DNA of 64,000 nucleotides from Buxus sempervirens (lineage: Eukaryota; Streptophyta; Magnoliopsida; Buxales; Buxaceae): assembly GCA_947561395.2 (NCBI GenBank), contig OX387185.1:18626366-18690365 (forward strand). Reading direction: 5' to 3'. The translations under genes and the position numbers were made by a program. Positions 1 through 12,667 of the stretch are shown here, in pieces. The first letter of the stretch is position 1. Each line of letters begins with the position of its first letter. Below the pieces are notes generated by a model. The model saw only the letters and a program-made list of their open reading frames with translations, was not told where the DNA came from and made no database searches.

Positions 1-47
1 CCAATTATAAATATTTTAAAGTGTGAATTTAGCGGCAAAATTTTGCT

Positions 48-56
48 TATAAATAG
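48..56 (+). promoter_or_regulatory. TATA box of the left-edge LTR
   Basis: TATAAATAG followed by a purine-rich leader, the same arrangement seen at 1562, 3566, 19676, 47869 and 52046 in other LTRs of this window. Seen directly; promoter role follows from LTR biology. Confidence 0.5.
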
Positions 57-1152
57 AGGTTGGTTGTTAAGTTAGTTTCATTTGCTAAAATTGGAATCTT
101 CTGGAGAAATCTGAGAGCAGTAGCTCAAGAAAGATCTAGAACTAGGGTTTGGAGAGAGATTTTGAGAGGAACAAGGAAGAGAGAACGATCATTGTAGTGA
201 CCTATCAAGCTTAGAGAAGATTTGAGGGAGAATTCAACTTTAACAGCTGAATTTGGCTGAAATTAATGAAGAGTTTTGAAGAATTCGTCCAAATCAAAGA
301 AAATTCAAGTAAGAAAAGTTGTAATTAAGAATTTTAGATCATTTGTAGAGATTCTATAGGGTTTCGAGTAGATTTAGTCAGATTTGGGTGAGATTGAATG
401 AGTTTTTGTGTTTTATAGTTAATTAATGGGAGAATTTGCTGTAAAAGTTTAGATCTAAAGGCTCAGACCTTGCAGGAGCTAAATTAAAGACTAGCTAATG
501 TAAGTAGCACCTTTCCAAAACCAAATTATGCACAAATTTTGGATTAATCACATGATTGAGCACAAATTTTGATTTTAAATGAAATACCATGTGATTTATG
601 AGATTTTATGGGATTTGTTGAGGAATTGATGATTCATGTTTTGATGGCTTAATTAGGTTCATATGACTGCTTTAGAAATATTAAAACGAACCCTAGAGAG
701 CTTTGTTGTTGTAAGAAAACCATTCGTTGATGAAAAACTCGAATTCTGGAAAAACAGGTTCAACGCACGAACGTTGAATCGTGCGTTGATCATGCATCGA
801 GCATCACATGCAGAAAACCCCTGTTGCGTGCAGAATACACTTGCACATTCTGTTAAATGTGATAAACTGCATCTTAATGTACCACGTTGATCATGCATTG
901 ATCATGCGTTAAAGCAAATACGTAAATCCGGTAAACTGTGCCTCAACACAAGCGCATTGATCATGCGTTGAAGCAAAAAAGTGCTATTTTATGTATTTTT
1001 CCATTTTCTTTCTTTTACTTGAGTGCACATCAGCATTAGGGATGCACAACACCCTTATTTCTTTAAAAGACACTCAAGTAAATTTCATAATTATTTTTAC
1101 CTTTCCATTTACTTAAGTCTTTACATGTAAATAAGGTTTTACCCCTTCCTCC

Positions 1153-2961
1153 TGTAGACACCCCAAATTGCACTACAAAATGAGAAAATAAATAAAAACA
1201 TGTAATTAAAGCTTAAAACAGGTCAAAAATGCATAAAAATTGACTAAGCAGACTTTGCCCGTATTTCCTTCACGGGCCCGTCGCGCCCGAAAATTCTCTA
1301 CGGTCAGGCGCGCCCGTAGTAACTATACGGTCACCATTGGACCGTAGTGCATTTACGGTCACTAAAGACACGTGCGAGTTTTGTCCTTCTCTCGATTTCC
1401 GAGCTTTATCTTTAGTCCAATATATCTTTAAATGAGCGAATTACGTATTTTATTTGCTGAAACCACCTTGGTTGGCTATGGATGGGCATTATCTCCAATT
1501 TTCACTCTATCCTGAGAATCAGGATATATCCTTCTGGACCAGCCTTGCCCCTGTGCTTGCCTATAAATAGAGGTGAGATTCTTAAGCTAAGGGCGACGAA
1601 ATTTTGAAGAATCAAGAGCTCCAAGAGAAGGAAAGGAATCCCTGCTGCTCTGCCTGCTCAATCCAGGTAAGTCCCCTATCCCTTTTTATTTTCTGTCTTC
1701 AATTCTAGACGTAATCTATTCTTCTCCATTGCAGTAGAATAAGGCCATATCTGTTTTTGTCTTCCTAAACTTGTCTCTAAGTACCTCAAGAGTCTCTCTA
1801 GCCGTAAAACGTGAAGAGAGAACTAGGGGAAAGGGGAACAGGTGGATCCCTAGAATAGAACCCCATATCTGTTTTTTTTTTCCTTTTTTCTAGAATAAGG
1901 CCTTTGATTGTGTTTGTGTAACCAAACCTATCTCCAAGTACCTCAAGAGTCTCTCTAGCCGTAAAACGTGAAGAGAGAACTAGGGGAAAAGAGAACAGGT
2001 GGATCCGTAGGGTAGACCCCCATGTGCTCTAATTTCTGAGATGTGACTGCTTTGAATATCCTGATCATGTTTTAATGCTTTTTATGATATATCTGAATGA
2101 ATTACATGAATCTATGATGTTTATAGCATGAGATCCCCACTTTTTGCTAAAATTTGGATTTTTGCCACTTTTGCACCTACAGCACTGTTTTCGTGATTTT
2201 TGTGATTTTAGGCTAAGATCTTGGATTTATCATGATCAATATGATAGATCTGAATCCAAAAGCCTGAAAATAAATTCTAGGGTTTCACGATGTGGTTTTT
2301 GAATTGTTTTTCATTATTGAGATAAGACCCTACGGTCTAAGTTCTCCCCTTTTGGTGTTCTTCATCAACGTGGGTATTTTTGGTTTTTATTTTCTGATTT
2401 AATGTGAAATTTGGGCTTTATCTATGTCCTGGACTGTTCAAGTTAAATTGTGAAATATTTTATAAAAATTATATTTTTCCAGATTTCTAGAATTTTGACT
2501 TGAAGCCAGATTTTTGGATTTTTCACTTTAAATTGATTTTATTTGATTTTATCTCAATTTTGTTTTGATCATGAAACCCTAGGAATGGTATGATCATATT
2601 TGAAAGTTTTGGATCAAGCAAACTATTCATATGAAAAAATCATATATTTTTGCCTTTTTTGTGATTTTTATAGCAAGCTTTTTCCTTTATTTTAACATGA
2701 ACAAATACTTGGCAACCACCTTGCGTGGATGAATAGGGGTGCCTAACACCTTCCCCTGTTCATAACTTAATCCCCTTACCCATCTCTGGTTGTTTTTTTA
2801 GGAGGGTTATTTTTACCCTAAAAGTGCCTTTTGTGCTTATTTGATATTTTGGTGTCCATTCACACCTAAATTGAATGGTGGCGACTCTTTGTTCTATTTG
2901 ATTTCGTGTGATGATTGGAGGAAGTCAAAAGAGGATTTGATTTTTTTTCCCATGTCTCACA
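1153..2961 (+). mobile_element. Solo LTR, Tat/Ogre-type
   Basis: A 1.8-kb LTR starting TGTAGACACCCCAAATT and ending CATGTCTCACA, flanked by the perfect 5-bp duplication CCTCC (1148-1152 and 2962-2966). Start, end and the stretch before the end (GTGTCCATTCACACCTAAAT, about 2850-2870) match the Ogre-like 5' LTR at 42214-44513, so the family call is by direct comparison. No internal region is present, so it is a solo LTR left by recombination between two LTRs. A TATA box lies at 1562-1570 and a GTAAGT donor-like site at 1667-1672. A segment of about 150 bp carrying AGCCGTAAAACGTGAAGAGA is present twice in tandem (about 1736-1860 and 1890-2015); the 42214 LTR has it once. Confidence 0.9.
1736..2015 (+). 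repeat. Tandem duplication inside the Ogre-type solo LTR
   Basis: Two diverged copies of a segment running from AGAATAAGGCC to AACAGGTGGATCC. The related LTR at 42214 has a single copy near 43265-43400. This lies in the presumed leader part of the LTR. Confidence 0.75.
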
Positions 2962-5720
2962 CCTCCCATTTGGATACACTAAAAATACTTCCAAGACCTG
3001 ATTCTTTATCAACAAAAAGTCAACATTTTGGTTTGTGCCTGAAAATTGGATTTCCAAACGAACTCTATACATTTTGCTAAATATTGTTGTGTTTAGTATG
3101 AATTCGTTACCGATTATTTTGGTGATATAGTATTTTTATAAAATTTTAGTGTTGATAAGGACCCTATAAACCAATTTTAAGAATGAAAGACCCTATATTA
3201 TGACCTTGTAAAACCTCAAATTTTTTATTAATGAATTTGGAATTTATTTTAGTAATATTAATTATTCTTATTGGTGTAAATATCAGGAAATGCAGAGCAA
3301 GGCTATTTTGAGAATTTTCATAGATTAATTGAAGAGAGGAATTATTTATGGTAAGCGGTTGCTAAATTTTATAGCATGAATATTTAATAAATATTATAAC
3401 TAAATTAAATGAATTTATTTAAAGTGCTAGTGTAGATAGCATGGTGGAGTAGCAAACACTTGATCGATTAAAAATAATTAAAGAGGTTGATCATGTAGAA
3501 AGCTAGGTGAGTGAGCATGCGACGGATCATGAGTTGTTTAAGAGGTTTGGTGGCAATGACCAGATTATAAATAGGTCGTTGTTCACTCAAGCAAAGTTTG
3601 GATGAATTGGTGCTAGAGAATTTCAGGAGAGCAGTGGGTTGAACCAGATCGTCTGAAGAGAGGAGAAGGAGAATTCTCCAATTTGCTGATTCTAAATTGA
3701 AGTTGTAGAAGTTCTGATCGAAGGTAAATCTAGAAATTGTAGAGAATTAATGACTGTGCTGCTGTGAGATTTCATCCAGATCATTTGCAGATCAAGTAAG
3801 GTGTTCAAATTGTGAATTGAGAGTTAATTTCTATGAAAATGGATAGGGAAGAATACTGTGGTTCAGATCTATCGATAAAACGATTGTTTATATAAATTTC
3901 AGGAGGTTTCAGGTAGAATTGGCCGTAGGAGTTAGATCTACATTTGGTAGCTGTTTGTGTTTGGATCTGAATTTGATCAGGTAAGTAGCACCTTCATTTC
4001 TTCAGTTTATGAACGAATTTTTTGAGTTGAATGTTGCATATCCGAATTTGAAGAGAATTTGAATGTTCGTGCGTATAATTGCGAATTTCTAAGACTTTGG
4101 TAGCTGTTGCGTTTTGATTAAGTTCAATTATATTTGATCATGATCTCAAATAATTAGAGAAGAGAACCAAAGTGTTGTGAGGGGTTGATTTTAGGTCAGA
4201 GAGTCTAAAATTTTAATTTACAGAAAATTGACGATCGTCGGAGCGTGCCTTTCAAGTGGTCACTGACTAGGTCGCTTAGGTGGCTGTAGAAAATAATAGG
4301 GTCGCCCAGGCAAACTACTTCCTTTTTGTTAGTAAATTGCGGCTAATGTATATTAAGCAAAATTTTTAGGTTTTTACCCTAAGTGACATTCAATGAGAAT
4401 CAAATAAATGTTAGAAATATTCTGTAGTAGTCTCTAGTTGAATATTGCATACAAGTATAATTGTGGAAATTAAAGTGCTTATGAGATGGGTAATCTAGGA
4501 GCTTGTTTTTTTTATTTATGCTTAATCGAAGTTTTCTATGCTAGTTTTGGTTTTTGTATAATGTGTTTAACCTCTGAAATTGCAAATTTGAATATTATTT
4601 GATTTGGTCGGAATTTGCTTAATTTAATAAATTGAGACAGATTTGAATATAATATGATTTCATGGATAAGTTGAATTTCATATTATTTTGTTATTGGGAA
4701 ATTACTTTGGGATTGTATTTTGAGAACTCCATGATGGAGTGGGTTGGTCCTGAGTGACCCATGCTATCTACTTGATCACATTGGGCTACATGTGTTGGTT
4801 TACATGTTGGAATACATATTGAGTTGATTTGATGACTTTGTTTTTATTGTTGGTCTAGCTTATCTTGGATCCATGTCTAAACTTAGTAATGTGATGTGTT
4901 GACTTTATTGTTGTAATTGAATGGCCATGAGTGTTGCCACGACTGGTGTAAAGCAGCCCGAAACCCTAAGTAGGCTAGGTTGTCAATGCCGAAACCTGGA
5001 GTAGGCCGGCATTAAATGATGAAACCCTGTGTAAGCCGTCATTTCAGAGTATCCGAAACCTTAAGTAGGCCGGAACTGTGTACATGGAGGTGTGGATGTC
5101 GTTCTGGCATGCTGAATTACCCAATTAAAGCGAACTACATGACATTGGCCTATGTTGAGACTTGATTTGACACGAGATGTTTTGTCAGTTGGTTTATCGG
5201 TACTTGTTTATTATCATATGTGGTTTATTGGTATTTGTATCTCCACTGCCATTGTAGAGCAACACCGATACTATGAGTAATCCGGTGTTGTCAATGTCAA
5301 AACTCGAAGTAGGCCGGCATTTGATGACGAAACCCGGAGTAGGCTGTCATTTCAATATTCAAAACCCTGAGTAGGCCGGATATACACATGGAGGCGTGGA
5401 CTTGATCATGATGTGGCTTTATCGAGGTTGACACTTGTTTTGATTTAAGTTATATCTATTGTGTTGTTTTGGAAAATTGGCTTCATCGACACGTGGTTAC
5501 ATGGTTATATTGGGTTTCATGGTTATTCGCATGATTCGATATTGATGTTTCGGATTTGACTTATATGTTGGATTAATTACATGGGTTATATTATATTTGA
5601 TTGCTATATTATTGTGGGATTATTCGAATTAATCATGTTATCACCACTGTTGCATGCTTTATCTCCAATCCATGTTTTATAACTATGAAAAACATTTTTG
5701 AGTATGCATGTGCTACTTGC

Positions 5721-5738
5721 TGGGATATTCGTATCTCA
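5721..5738 (+). other. Conserved LTR hairpin, TTCG loop
   Basis: TGGGATA, loop TTCG, TATCTCA: a 7-bp stem with one G-T wobble. It sits 27 bases before a TTTTAG acceptor-like site. The same position is occupied by differing but still pairing stems in the other long LTRs of this window. Confidence 0.7.
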
Positions 5739-7141
5739 TTCCGTTTTGTTTTGTTTTGGTTTTAGCTGCTGTGAAACCCCGTTCCAATACCCCTAGCACA
5801 TCCTTATTAGTAAGCTTGATGTGTAGGTGAAGCTGGAGGAGCTTAAGTCTAAAGCCAGTCAAAGTGGCTAAGCCCCGGGTTGTCAGTAGCTTGTGAAGGT
5901 GAGCATCTTTCATTTGGTTAAATAAGATTTCCTGTTATGAGATAAATGGCTAAGTGTGGTTGGTATTGTGCAATGCAGGAGGAGAAAGTGGCAAAATTGT
6001 AAAAATTAATGTCTTGTGGGAAGCCACTTAAGTGGAGAAAAGCCAAGGGGAAGCCCCATTCGACCAACACCTTCCCCTAACCCTTTCCTCTCTTCTCTTG
6101 CTCTCCCACTCTCCCATTTCTTCTTCATCTTCACCCCATTTCGGCCCCATTCATTTCTAAACCTGTTGGAGCTGTTGGTTAGCAAGAAAAAGAAGGAGAA
6201 AACACAAAGGAAGCCATTTTCGTGTGGGTGTTTTGGTGGAGATTTCGGAGGAATCATTCAAGAGGAGCTTAAGGAGTTGTTCGTGAGTTGCATTAGAAGC
6301 TAGGAAGCTTGCTCAAGTGTTTACAAGAGGTAAGCAATACCAACCTAACCCTTATTTTCCAATTTCGGCCAAAATCGTATGTTTTAGGTGAATGTTAGGG
6401 TTGAGATGTGAAAACAAGTTATAGACCAAATGGGATGGATTTATTTGAGGAGTTTAGTTGGTAGTAGATAACTACAATGCTAGGAGCAATTTAGAGCCCA
6501 AAAACACCCAGAACAAGTGAGATTTGAGAAAAACCCCAAATCCCAAAAGTTCGGATTTCGCGAGTTGCTGAGAAACACCAGTCGCTTGAACCAGCGCTTG
6601 AGCGCAGTGTCGGGGGGCAGTTTTAGGAAGAGCCTTAAGCAATGGCCACTTGAGCGACTGTTCTAACGACTAGCCTGAACAGAAGAACCCGAGAGCTAAT
6701 TTTTGGTCGCTCAAAGCAGGCTCAAGCGACCTATCGAGCGCCCTTACCAGATTTTCCCCATTTTTAGATTTTCAACCCAGATTGAACTACCAATTGTTTT
6801 CGTTCAAATCCAACCTATGTATAAGTGAAAGTTAGAAGTCTAGGAAGTGTTCCAACTGGAAGTATCCCAAAATTCCAAATAACAAGGATTTTGGGTACGT
6901 TTTTCTAAAGAAGGTCTTACAGAGAGTTTCTGTCCCAGATTTCTATAGGAGTAGGATAACTTGATTCTGTCACTTCAAGCACCTTTCAAATGACCATTAG
7001 AAATAGAAAACAAAAGCCAAAACCAAGTTGCACAAGTATCATAAGAGTTGAGGCATAGGTTGCCCAAGAAAGCCATGAAATGTAAGATTCACTGTAAACC
7101 ATGTGTTGTTGGTTTTCCTTGTAAACATGCAATCTTATTTT

Positions 7142-7740
7142 TGGGCATTGGCCCACGTGTTGTGAGCATATGATTTATTTAGGGCATTGGCCCATTTGTT
7201 CACCATGCTAAATTATCATGCTATGTATTGTTGATATGATATGAGAAGGGCATTGGCCCGTATTGAATTGCATGTTATGAAGGGCATTGGCCCATTATTG
7301 AGAATTTGTGGCATGATTGGTATCAGTGGATAGCGTGTTGTGGTCCACCTCAATTGAGGGTAGTGAACCTTTGTTCACCTCGATTGAGGGTAATGGATTA
7401 GCCCCTTCCACAACAGTAAGTCTTAGTGGGTTGAGTATGCAGTTCATCTCGGTTGGAGGTAGTGAACCATTGTTCACCCTGACCTGGAGATAGAGAATCA
7501 GCACCCCCACAGAAGGATGGGCATTTGAGATACCCGGTATGATGAACAGTGATTATATGATTATTGGTGGGTAGTGTGTGCTGTTCACCTCAATTGGGGG
7601 TAGTGAACCATTATTCACCCCAATTTGGGGGTAGTGAACTAGCCCCTCTATAGCAGTAAGTCTTGGTGGGTAGATGGATCGGTTCATCTCGGTTGGGGGT
7701 AGTGGACCCTTGTTCACCCTGGCCTAGAGATAGAGAACTC
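7142..7740 (+). repeat. Two minisatellites in an LTR (GGGCATTGGCCCA; TTCACCTCAATTGAGGG)
   Basis: First block: about four GGGCATTGGCCC units at 7142-7295 with spacing of roughly 40-60 bases. Second block: about eight diverged TTCACCTC(A/G)(A/G)TTGAGGGTAGTG units at 7345-7740. Both reappear, reversed and expanded, at 35000-35850 in the other copy of this LTR family. Confidence 0.8.
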
Positions 7741-8004
7741 GTATCCTCCGCGCAAGCTTGGGATCCGTGACATTTGATATTACGATTATTGATTGCAATT
7801 GTTATAAATTGATGAACTGTACAACGAGGCACATGCATGCACAAATTGTATGACACTAAGATGCCATGGATTTTATAGTATTAGAACCTACCCGCATTCC
7901 ATGGTTTTATCGAAAGATATTTACATAAACTGTGTTTTCACAGATCATGCATGTGTTGCTTACATAGACACTTGTCTCATAGTTGTTATTTATCTTGTTT
8001 TTCA

Positions 8005-8097
8005 GATCCATCGACATCAGGTGTGAAGGACCGGGCTGGGGATAGAGGCAAAGAAAAGGCCATCGGGTATAGAGAGCAGAATTTCTATAGGCCTTAG
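8005..8097 (+). other. Short open tail after LTR acceptor-like site
   Basis: A 30-codon open stretch beginning at the GAT that overlaps the CAG acceptor-like site, starting DPSTSGVKDRAG and ending NFYRP before a stop. The solo LTR at 16912-18564 has a related tail (DPSTSG...KGKEKA...EEDFFRP) on the minus strand. Whether it is translated is unknown. Confidence 0.5.
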
Positions 8098-9495
8098 GTT
8101 TATTTCTTTATTGTACATGTATAGTTCATTTTGGACTTGTAACCCTTACCTTTGAGAGGAGTGATTAGTCACCCATCTTTTGTAATTAACTTCCATGTCT
8201 TATTTCCTTTCAAATATATATATATATGAACACACTTTTGATATGCACATGTATAAATTGGCTACACTTCCACTTGTATAGAAAAAATTTTAAGTACTTC
8301 GTATTTATATCAAGTAATTGGCCCACTTGCCACGGTCTGGGACAGGATTGTGCCTTGGAGGGGTAGACCTGGTTCTGGGTCGTGACAGCTGCTCCTGGAG
8401 AGGATGATACAGAAGGGTAGATATTTGGATCATATGAGTTTCAGATTAGAGATATGTTATTCCATATTGTGTTAGGTTTTAGTTGACTCTGATTTTATGG
8501 TATATTTTTATTTCATGTTTTCCTTCACTCTAATATAGCGATCCTGTGTGAAAAATTAACCTTCGGAAACGAGTTACAGTTTTATTACGTAACCCGAATT
8601 TGGGGCATTACAGACCTGTAGAAAATAATTAAACGAAAAATAAACATTTTTACCCATAAAATATTTTACAAGGTTAAAAACTTTTTGTCTCGGAATCCAT
8701 TGATTTTTTATATGGTGAGTCTATTATGCTTTCTAAGCCTTTTCCAATAATAATATTTGAATTTTATTAATTTTTGGATGTTTAATCGCAGTATTTGGGT
8801 GATTTCACATCATTATGCATTGTCTCCTTGAAGGAGCATGATTTGACACAAGGGCATTATTTGAGCATCGCCATGATGGCCTGAGTTTATATTCCTCCAT
8901 AATTGAGTGCGATTAGTCATGATGACCCATGATTACAAATTTCAGTAAAATGTTTTATGTACTTGAGATGATCTTGCCTCTGTGTACTCAGGGATGCACC
9001 ATGTACTCAGGATGATGTGATTGTTTACTTGATGATAAGTTGTGCTCGCTGGACTTTAGCATTGGTTTTGAGTTTCGGTGTCTAGTGGGCATAGCTCTAC
9101 ATGGATCCATATAGTGGCTAGATAGTGAAAGGGGTTATGCTTTGTTAGGTGTAATTCCTTGTTCACGTACACATTCCATTGTGTACTTAGTGAGGCCTTC
9201 TCTATACTGGTGGGCTGTGATAATTGCTCATTTTATCGTGTACTCAAACTATGACTATACTGTATTTGAAAACCCAATACTGTACTGGTTGGATGCTCCA
9301 CAATAAAACGACGATCATGTACTCGGCTTCGCACATAATATGTGAGGTGGTAGAGTGAACAATGGCCTTACTTTAGTCAAAGATAGTCTTGTTTCATAAG
9401 TCCTATTGTAATACCTTGAATTTCCATATTTATTTATTTAGATATTCTAAGGATAATTATTAATAATCTTAGGTGATATTTATGTAGGTGATGAG

Positions 9496-12400
9496 TGTAA
9501 CGCCCCGGATCCGGATAAATATCCCAAACCCGAGGTGCTAGTGGAAGAGGGAAAAAGCATCTAAAATCAAGAATAATTTAAAACTTTTTATTCCTTTTAT
9601 TATCCGAGTTATTATGCGGAAAGAAATCCAATTACAATAAACTTAATGTTTACAAGTAACTTTTAAATTCATGATTGGTTCACATGCATCTACTGACTAC
9701 CCTTTACATAATCTCCTAAAGCTTGTCGTTGTCACCAAGAGTACTTGAAAAATGGGGAAAACTGGAGTGAGAATAAATCTCAACAAGTAGTAATGTGCAT
9801 GAGGTAAAACAGTCCATAATTTTCACAAAATAAGTCATGAGGTGAATGATAAAACAAAATCACAATAATTATATTCTAAGCAATCATCAAATCAAACCAA
9901 GCATGCGTGACATGATAGGACTTATGATCTGAAACCTTTTAATAAGCTATTCCTACCCCCATAGTCGCCACCTCACGGCTTACATGATAATGGAGCCGAG
10001 ATACACGGTCATCCATTCCTCCGTCAACCATCAATGCGGATCACCCCCAAGATACACGGATAGACTGGCACGTACAATCCAATCAATTGCAAATAAGTAA
10101 CCCAAGGAATACCAATCCGATCATAGATATATGGATCCTCGACAAACACAGCTAATACCAGTGCATGTGCAAGTCACAAGTGAACTACAAGCACGGCCAA
10201 AATATAGCTCTCATGTGCTAGTCACAAGTAACCTAAAACATGACCAATATAAAGCTCGTTTAAGCCGATGTCTCATTAAAGCACACGTTGGTAACCCAAA
10301 TAAACCAATACCGAACAAACTCGGCTAAGACTAGGTCAAGGTAACACGATGGTCTGGATTGCTCCCCTCGTCGAAAAACACGACGGAATGCATATAGGGG
10401 AAAAACTAATAGGTATAACTTACCAGACAATTTCATTTCACTTCCTAGCTAAGCTATGGATCCATACTAAGCATTGCCGGCTAGACACAACTCACAATAA
10501 AAAACATTTAATAACTTGATATTGCATAAATCAATAAAAAACCCCCATACGAGGAGACATAAACATTTCAATAACAACCCCCATACGAAGAGACATAAAT
10601 ATGTCAATAACAAACCCCCATACGAGAAGACATAAACATGTCAATAACAACCCCATACGAGGAGACACCAACGTATCGAATAATGTGTCTACAATCATTA
10701 CCAAAATCTCGGTTGCAAACCAACAGATATTTAAAATAACCAAAATCAAGTCTTAAACAGAGTTCCAGGTCTTTAAAACAAGTATGAAACCATGTCATTT
10801 TTACCAAAATATGCCAAATTCTTTGATTAATTATTAAACTGTAATTTATTAGTATGAACACTCCTAATTTACCTATATGGAAGTGTTAGGTCATTGGCCA
10901 AATCAGTATTTTATGATTTACTAAGATTCATCCCTTAGTTGATTGATATTCTAGATATTCACTAAATAATATCCAAAGTTCCCCTTTTAAGAACCTAAGG
11001 TGTCAAAATTTATTATCTTTGATGTTTAACCCTTCCAGAGGTAAATCTAGGTATGTGGTGAAGTTTAGGAATAGGTGAAGCTGCCCAAAATTAAATCTAA
11101 ATAGGTTGTGATCTCTTTCTACTCATAACCTCTCCAAAAATTTATTCTTTACAATCATCGTCCCAAATTACTATCCTTTAATCCAAATTTAATTCCGTCA
11201 CTTCCTACATCTCACATTACCCTAATTACAGGTGTTACAACTTTAGAATTTCCAGAAAAATCATTAAAAATAGATTTGGGTTTGAATATAAAAAATCTGG
11301 AAATTCTAATAGAAGTCGCTCAAATGGGCACTTGAGCGGTCTATCGAACGTTCTCTACTGGTAAGTTTCTTTTTAATCCGCTCACAATGTCGCTCGAGTG
11401 GTCTATCAGGCGTTGAAAAATTGGTTTCTGTTAACAAAATACACAAGCGGGGTGCCTGTATTGGCGCTCGAGCGACCTGTTGAGCGCTTGGCCAATTTCT
11501 TAGTTTTTCTGGGGTTTACATATTTCCGAAATCTCTAAATTTTCTATAGTTTTAATTTGTCTCTAAACATATGAATTACATTCTAAACTACTTCTGAGAT
11601 AACTCTAATCTAATCCCGTTAACTATAAATTTATCTAAGTTTTTCTTTCTAAATTTAATATCTCATGATTAATACTTTTCTAGGTTCTTAAAGAAGGTAC
11701 AAAGCAAAATCAAGTTTGTAAATCACCCAATTCTTCAAACAAAATTGAAATCGGATTAAACTATGATTAAAAATTTGAAACACACGAAAATCATGCAGGT
11801 TCTCCAGTTTCAAAGGGGTTTGCTACTTGCCTCTTTGTATGAACTCAAATTTGCCAAAATCCCTAATTGTCCACCAATTTTCTGAGCTCAATCGCACCCC
11901 TAGCCTTCCCAATTCCAATCTCAACCGTTCAGATTGAAGTTCCTCGAGTGTAGATCAAAACCTCCAAATTTTAAGTCGATCCAACGGCTAGATCTTTCTA
12001 GATCCCCATTCGAACTTGGCTGGTCTGCCATCTGCAGCATTCCTCCTTTCCTTCATAAACCCTCTTTTCTTTTCTCTCTCCTTTCCCCTATTTTCTCCAA
12101 ACCCAGGCACGAATTTCCCTTCTCTTTTCCCTCATTTTGGTCTACTTTCAAAACCCTAAACTACTCTAAAATTCTCTTTTGATAGTCTCACCATTAAGCA
12201 ACTCTAATTAGGTTAGCCTTTCTTTAATTTCTAAAACTATTTCCTCCTTTACCCCTCTTCCTAATTATTTCCTTTAAACTCTCTTTTAAAGAGTTTTCTA
12301 ATTAATTTCGTGCTAATTTTGATCCTTAATTTTTAATTTTAATTAGACACTTATTATCCTCCCATATTACCAATATTAAGGACCCTAAATAATATAATTA

Positions 12401-12667
12401 CCATTAGGTCCTCATGCCTTCTCTCAAACCTTAAATTCAACTAAACTAAAATTTAATCTAGTTTAGTTTATTAGCTTAATAAGTAATTATTTTATCCCTT
12501 TAATGGATTTAAAAAATTGGAAATGACCAGATTACCCTTCTCCTAAATTTCCTTACTTAACCTTTAAATTTCTTCCCGATTCTTCAACTATTATTATTCT
12601 TAGTATTTTCTCTAATTTATTCCGTAATTAATTAATTATTTATTTTAGGAAAATCCAGGGTTTTACA
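9496..12667 (-). mobile_element. Solo LTR, chromovirus-like, reversed
   Basis: On the minus strand it runs from TGTAAAACCCTGGATTTTCC (at 12667) to GGATCCGGGGCGTTACA (at 9496), with duplication ATGAG at 9491-9495 and 12668-12672. Minus-strand order: AT-rich start; donor-like GCAAGTAGCAAACC near 11820-11835; CpG-rich GCTCGAGCGAC block 11310-11500; a repeat of CATACGAGGAGACATAAACA units 10540-10670; palindrome TATGGATCCATA 10455-10466; ACACGG/GAGATACACGG repeats near 10000-10060; hairpin TGAGA..TCTCA 9768-9782; acceptor-like site and a short tail (STLGDNDKL) near 9720-9750. The LTR starting at 14205 is the same broad family. Confidence 0.9.
10540..10672 (-). repeat. Short tandem repeat, about four units of 33-37 bp
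   Basis: Plus-strand unit CCCCATACGAGGAGACATA followed by AACAT(T/G)TCAATAACAA; four diverged copies in a row. Family-specific minisatellite inside the reversed solo LTR 9496-12667. Confidence 0.8.

Larger units (their letters stand above)
5770..8387 (+). mobile_element. Solo LTR, chromovirus-like, nested in 3207-8613
   Basis: Starts TGTGAAACCCCGTTCC and ends GGTTCTGGGTCGTGACA; duplication GCTGC at 5765-5769 and 8388-8392. An older, reversed copy of the same family is 30562-37224. Parts in order: donor-like GTAAGC at 6330-6335; CpG-rich block 6556-6750 built on GCTTGAGCG/TCGAGCG motifs; GGGCATTGGCCCA repeats (7142-7295); a minisatellite of TTCACCTCAATTGAGGGTAG units (7345-7740); pyrimidine tract and CAG at 8003-8005; an open tail to 8097 starting DPSTSGVKD and ending FYRP. 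The rest to 8387 is the AT-rich LTR end. Confidence 0.9.
3207..8613 (+). mobile_element. Solo LTR, chromovirus-like, hosting a nested solo LTR
   Basis: Starts TGTAAAACCTC and ends GAATTTGGGGCATTACA, with duplication GACCT on both sides (3202-3206, 8614-8618). Without the insert at 5770-8387 it is about 2.8 kb. It shows the shared LTR design: TATA box 3566-3574; donor-like CAG|GTAAGTAGCACC at 3978-3992; CpG-rich block near 4230-4320; GGATCC motif near 4868; a degenerate repeat of AGTAGGCCGG units at 4940-5075 and 5260-5390; hairpin TGGGATA-TTCG-TATCTCA at 5721-5738; pyrimidine tract ending TTTTAG at 5765. The nested element entered just after this last site, and the LGED-like tail resumes at 8393. 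The AGTAGGCCGG repeats and hairpin resemble those in the LTRs of the complete element at 51874-60629, so the two are probably related. Confidence 0.88.
1..9406 (+). mobile_element. LTR remnant, chromovirus-like family X, cut by window edge
   Basis: The outermost layer of the nest. Its own sequence is 1-1152, 2962-3206 and 8614-9406; the rest is later insertions. It reads on the plus strand: a TATA box at 48-56, a purine-rich leader, a donor-like GTAAGTAGCAC at 500-510, then a CpG-rich stretch (775-970) built on TGCGTTGATCATGC. Short stretches near 1085-1150, 2967-3060 and 8685-8715 match the reverse complement of the LTR at 31202-34993, which suggests the same or a related family. The part 8740-9406 does not match that copy well, and a diverged ATGGATCCAT palindrome lies near 9103. 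No right LTR end is seen before the next insertion starts at 9407. Family assignment is inference from partial matches. Confidence 0.55.

Noticed and set aside
5721-5765. Stem with TTCG loop followed by T-rich tract as an intrinsic terminator
   Set aside because: Intrinsic terminators are bacterial; here the stem lacks a GC-rich part and the T-rich tract ends in an acceptor-like AG. A splice or RNA-structure role fits better.
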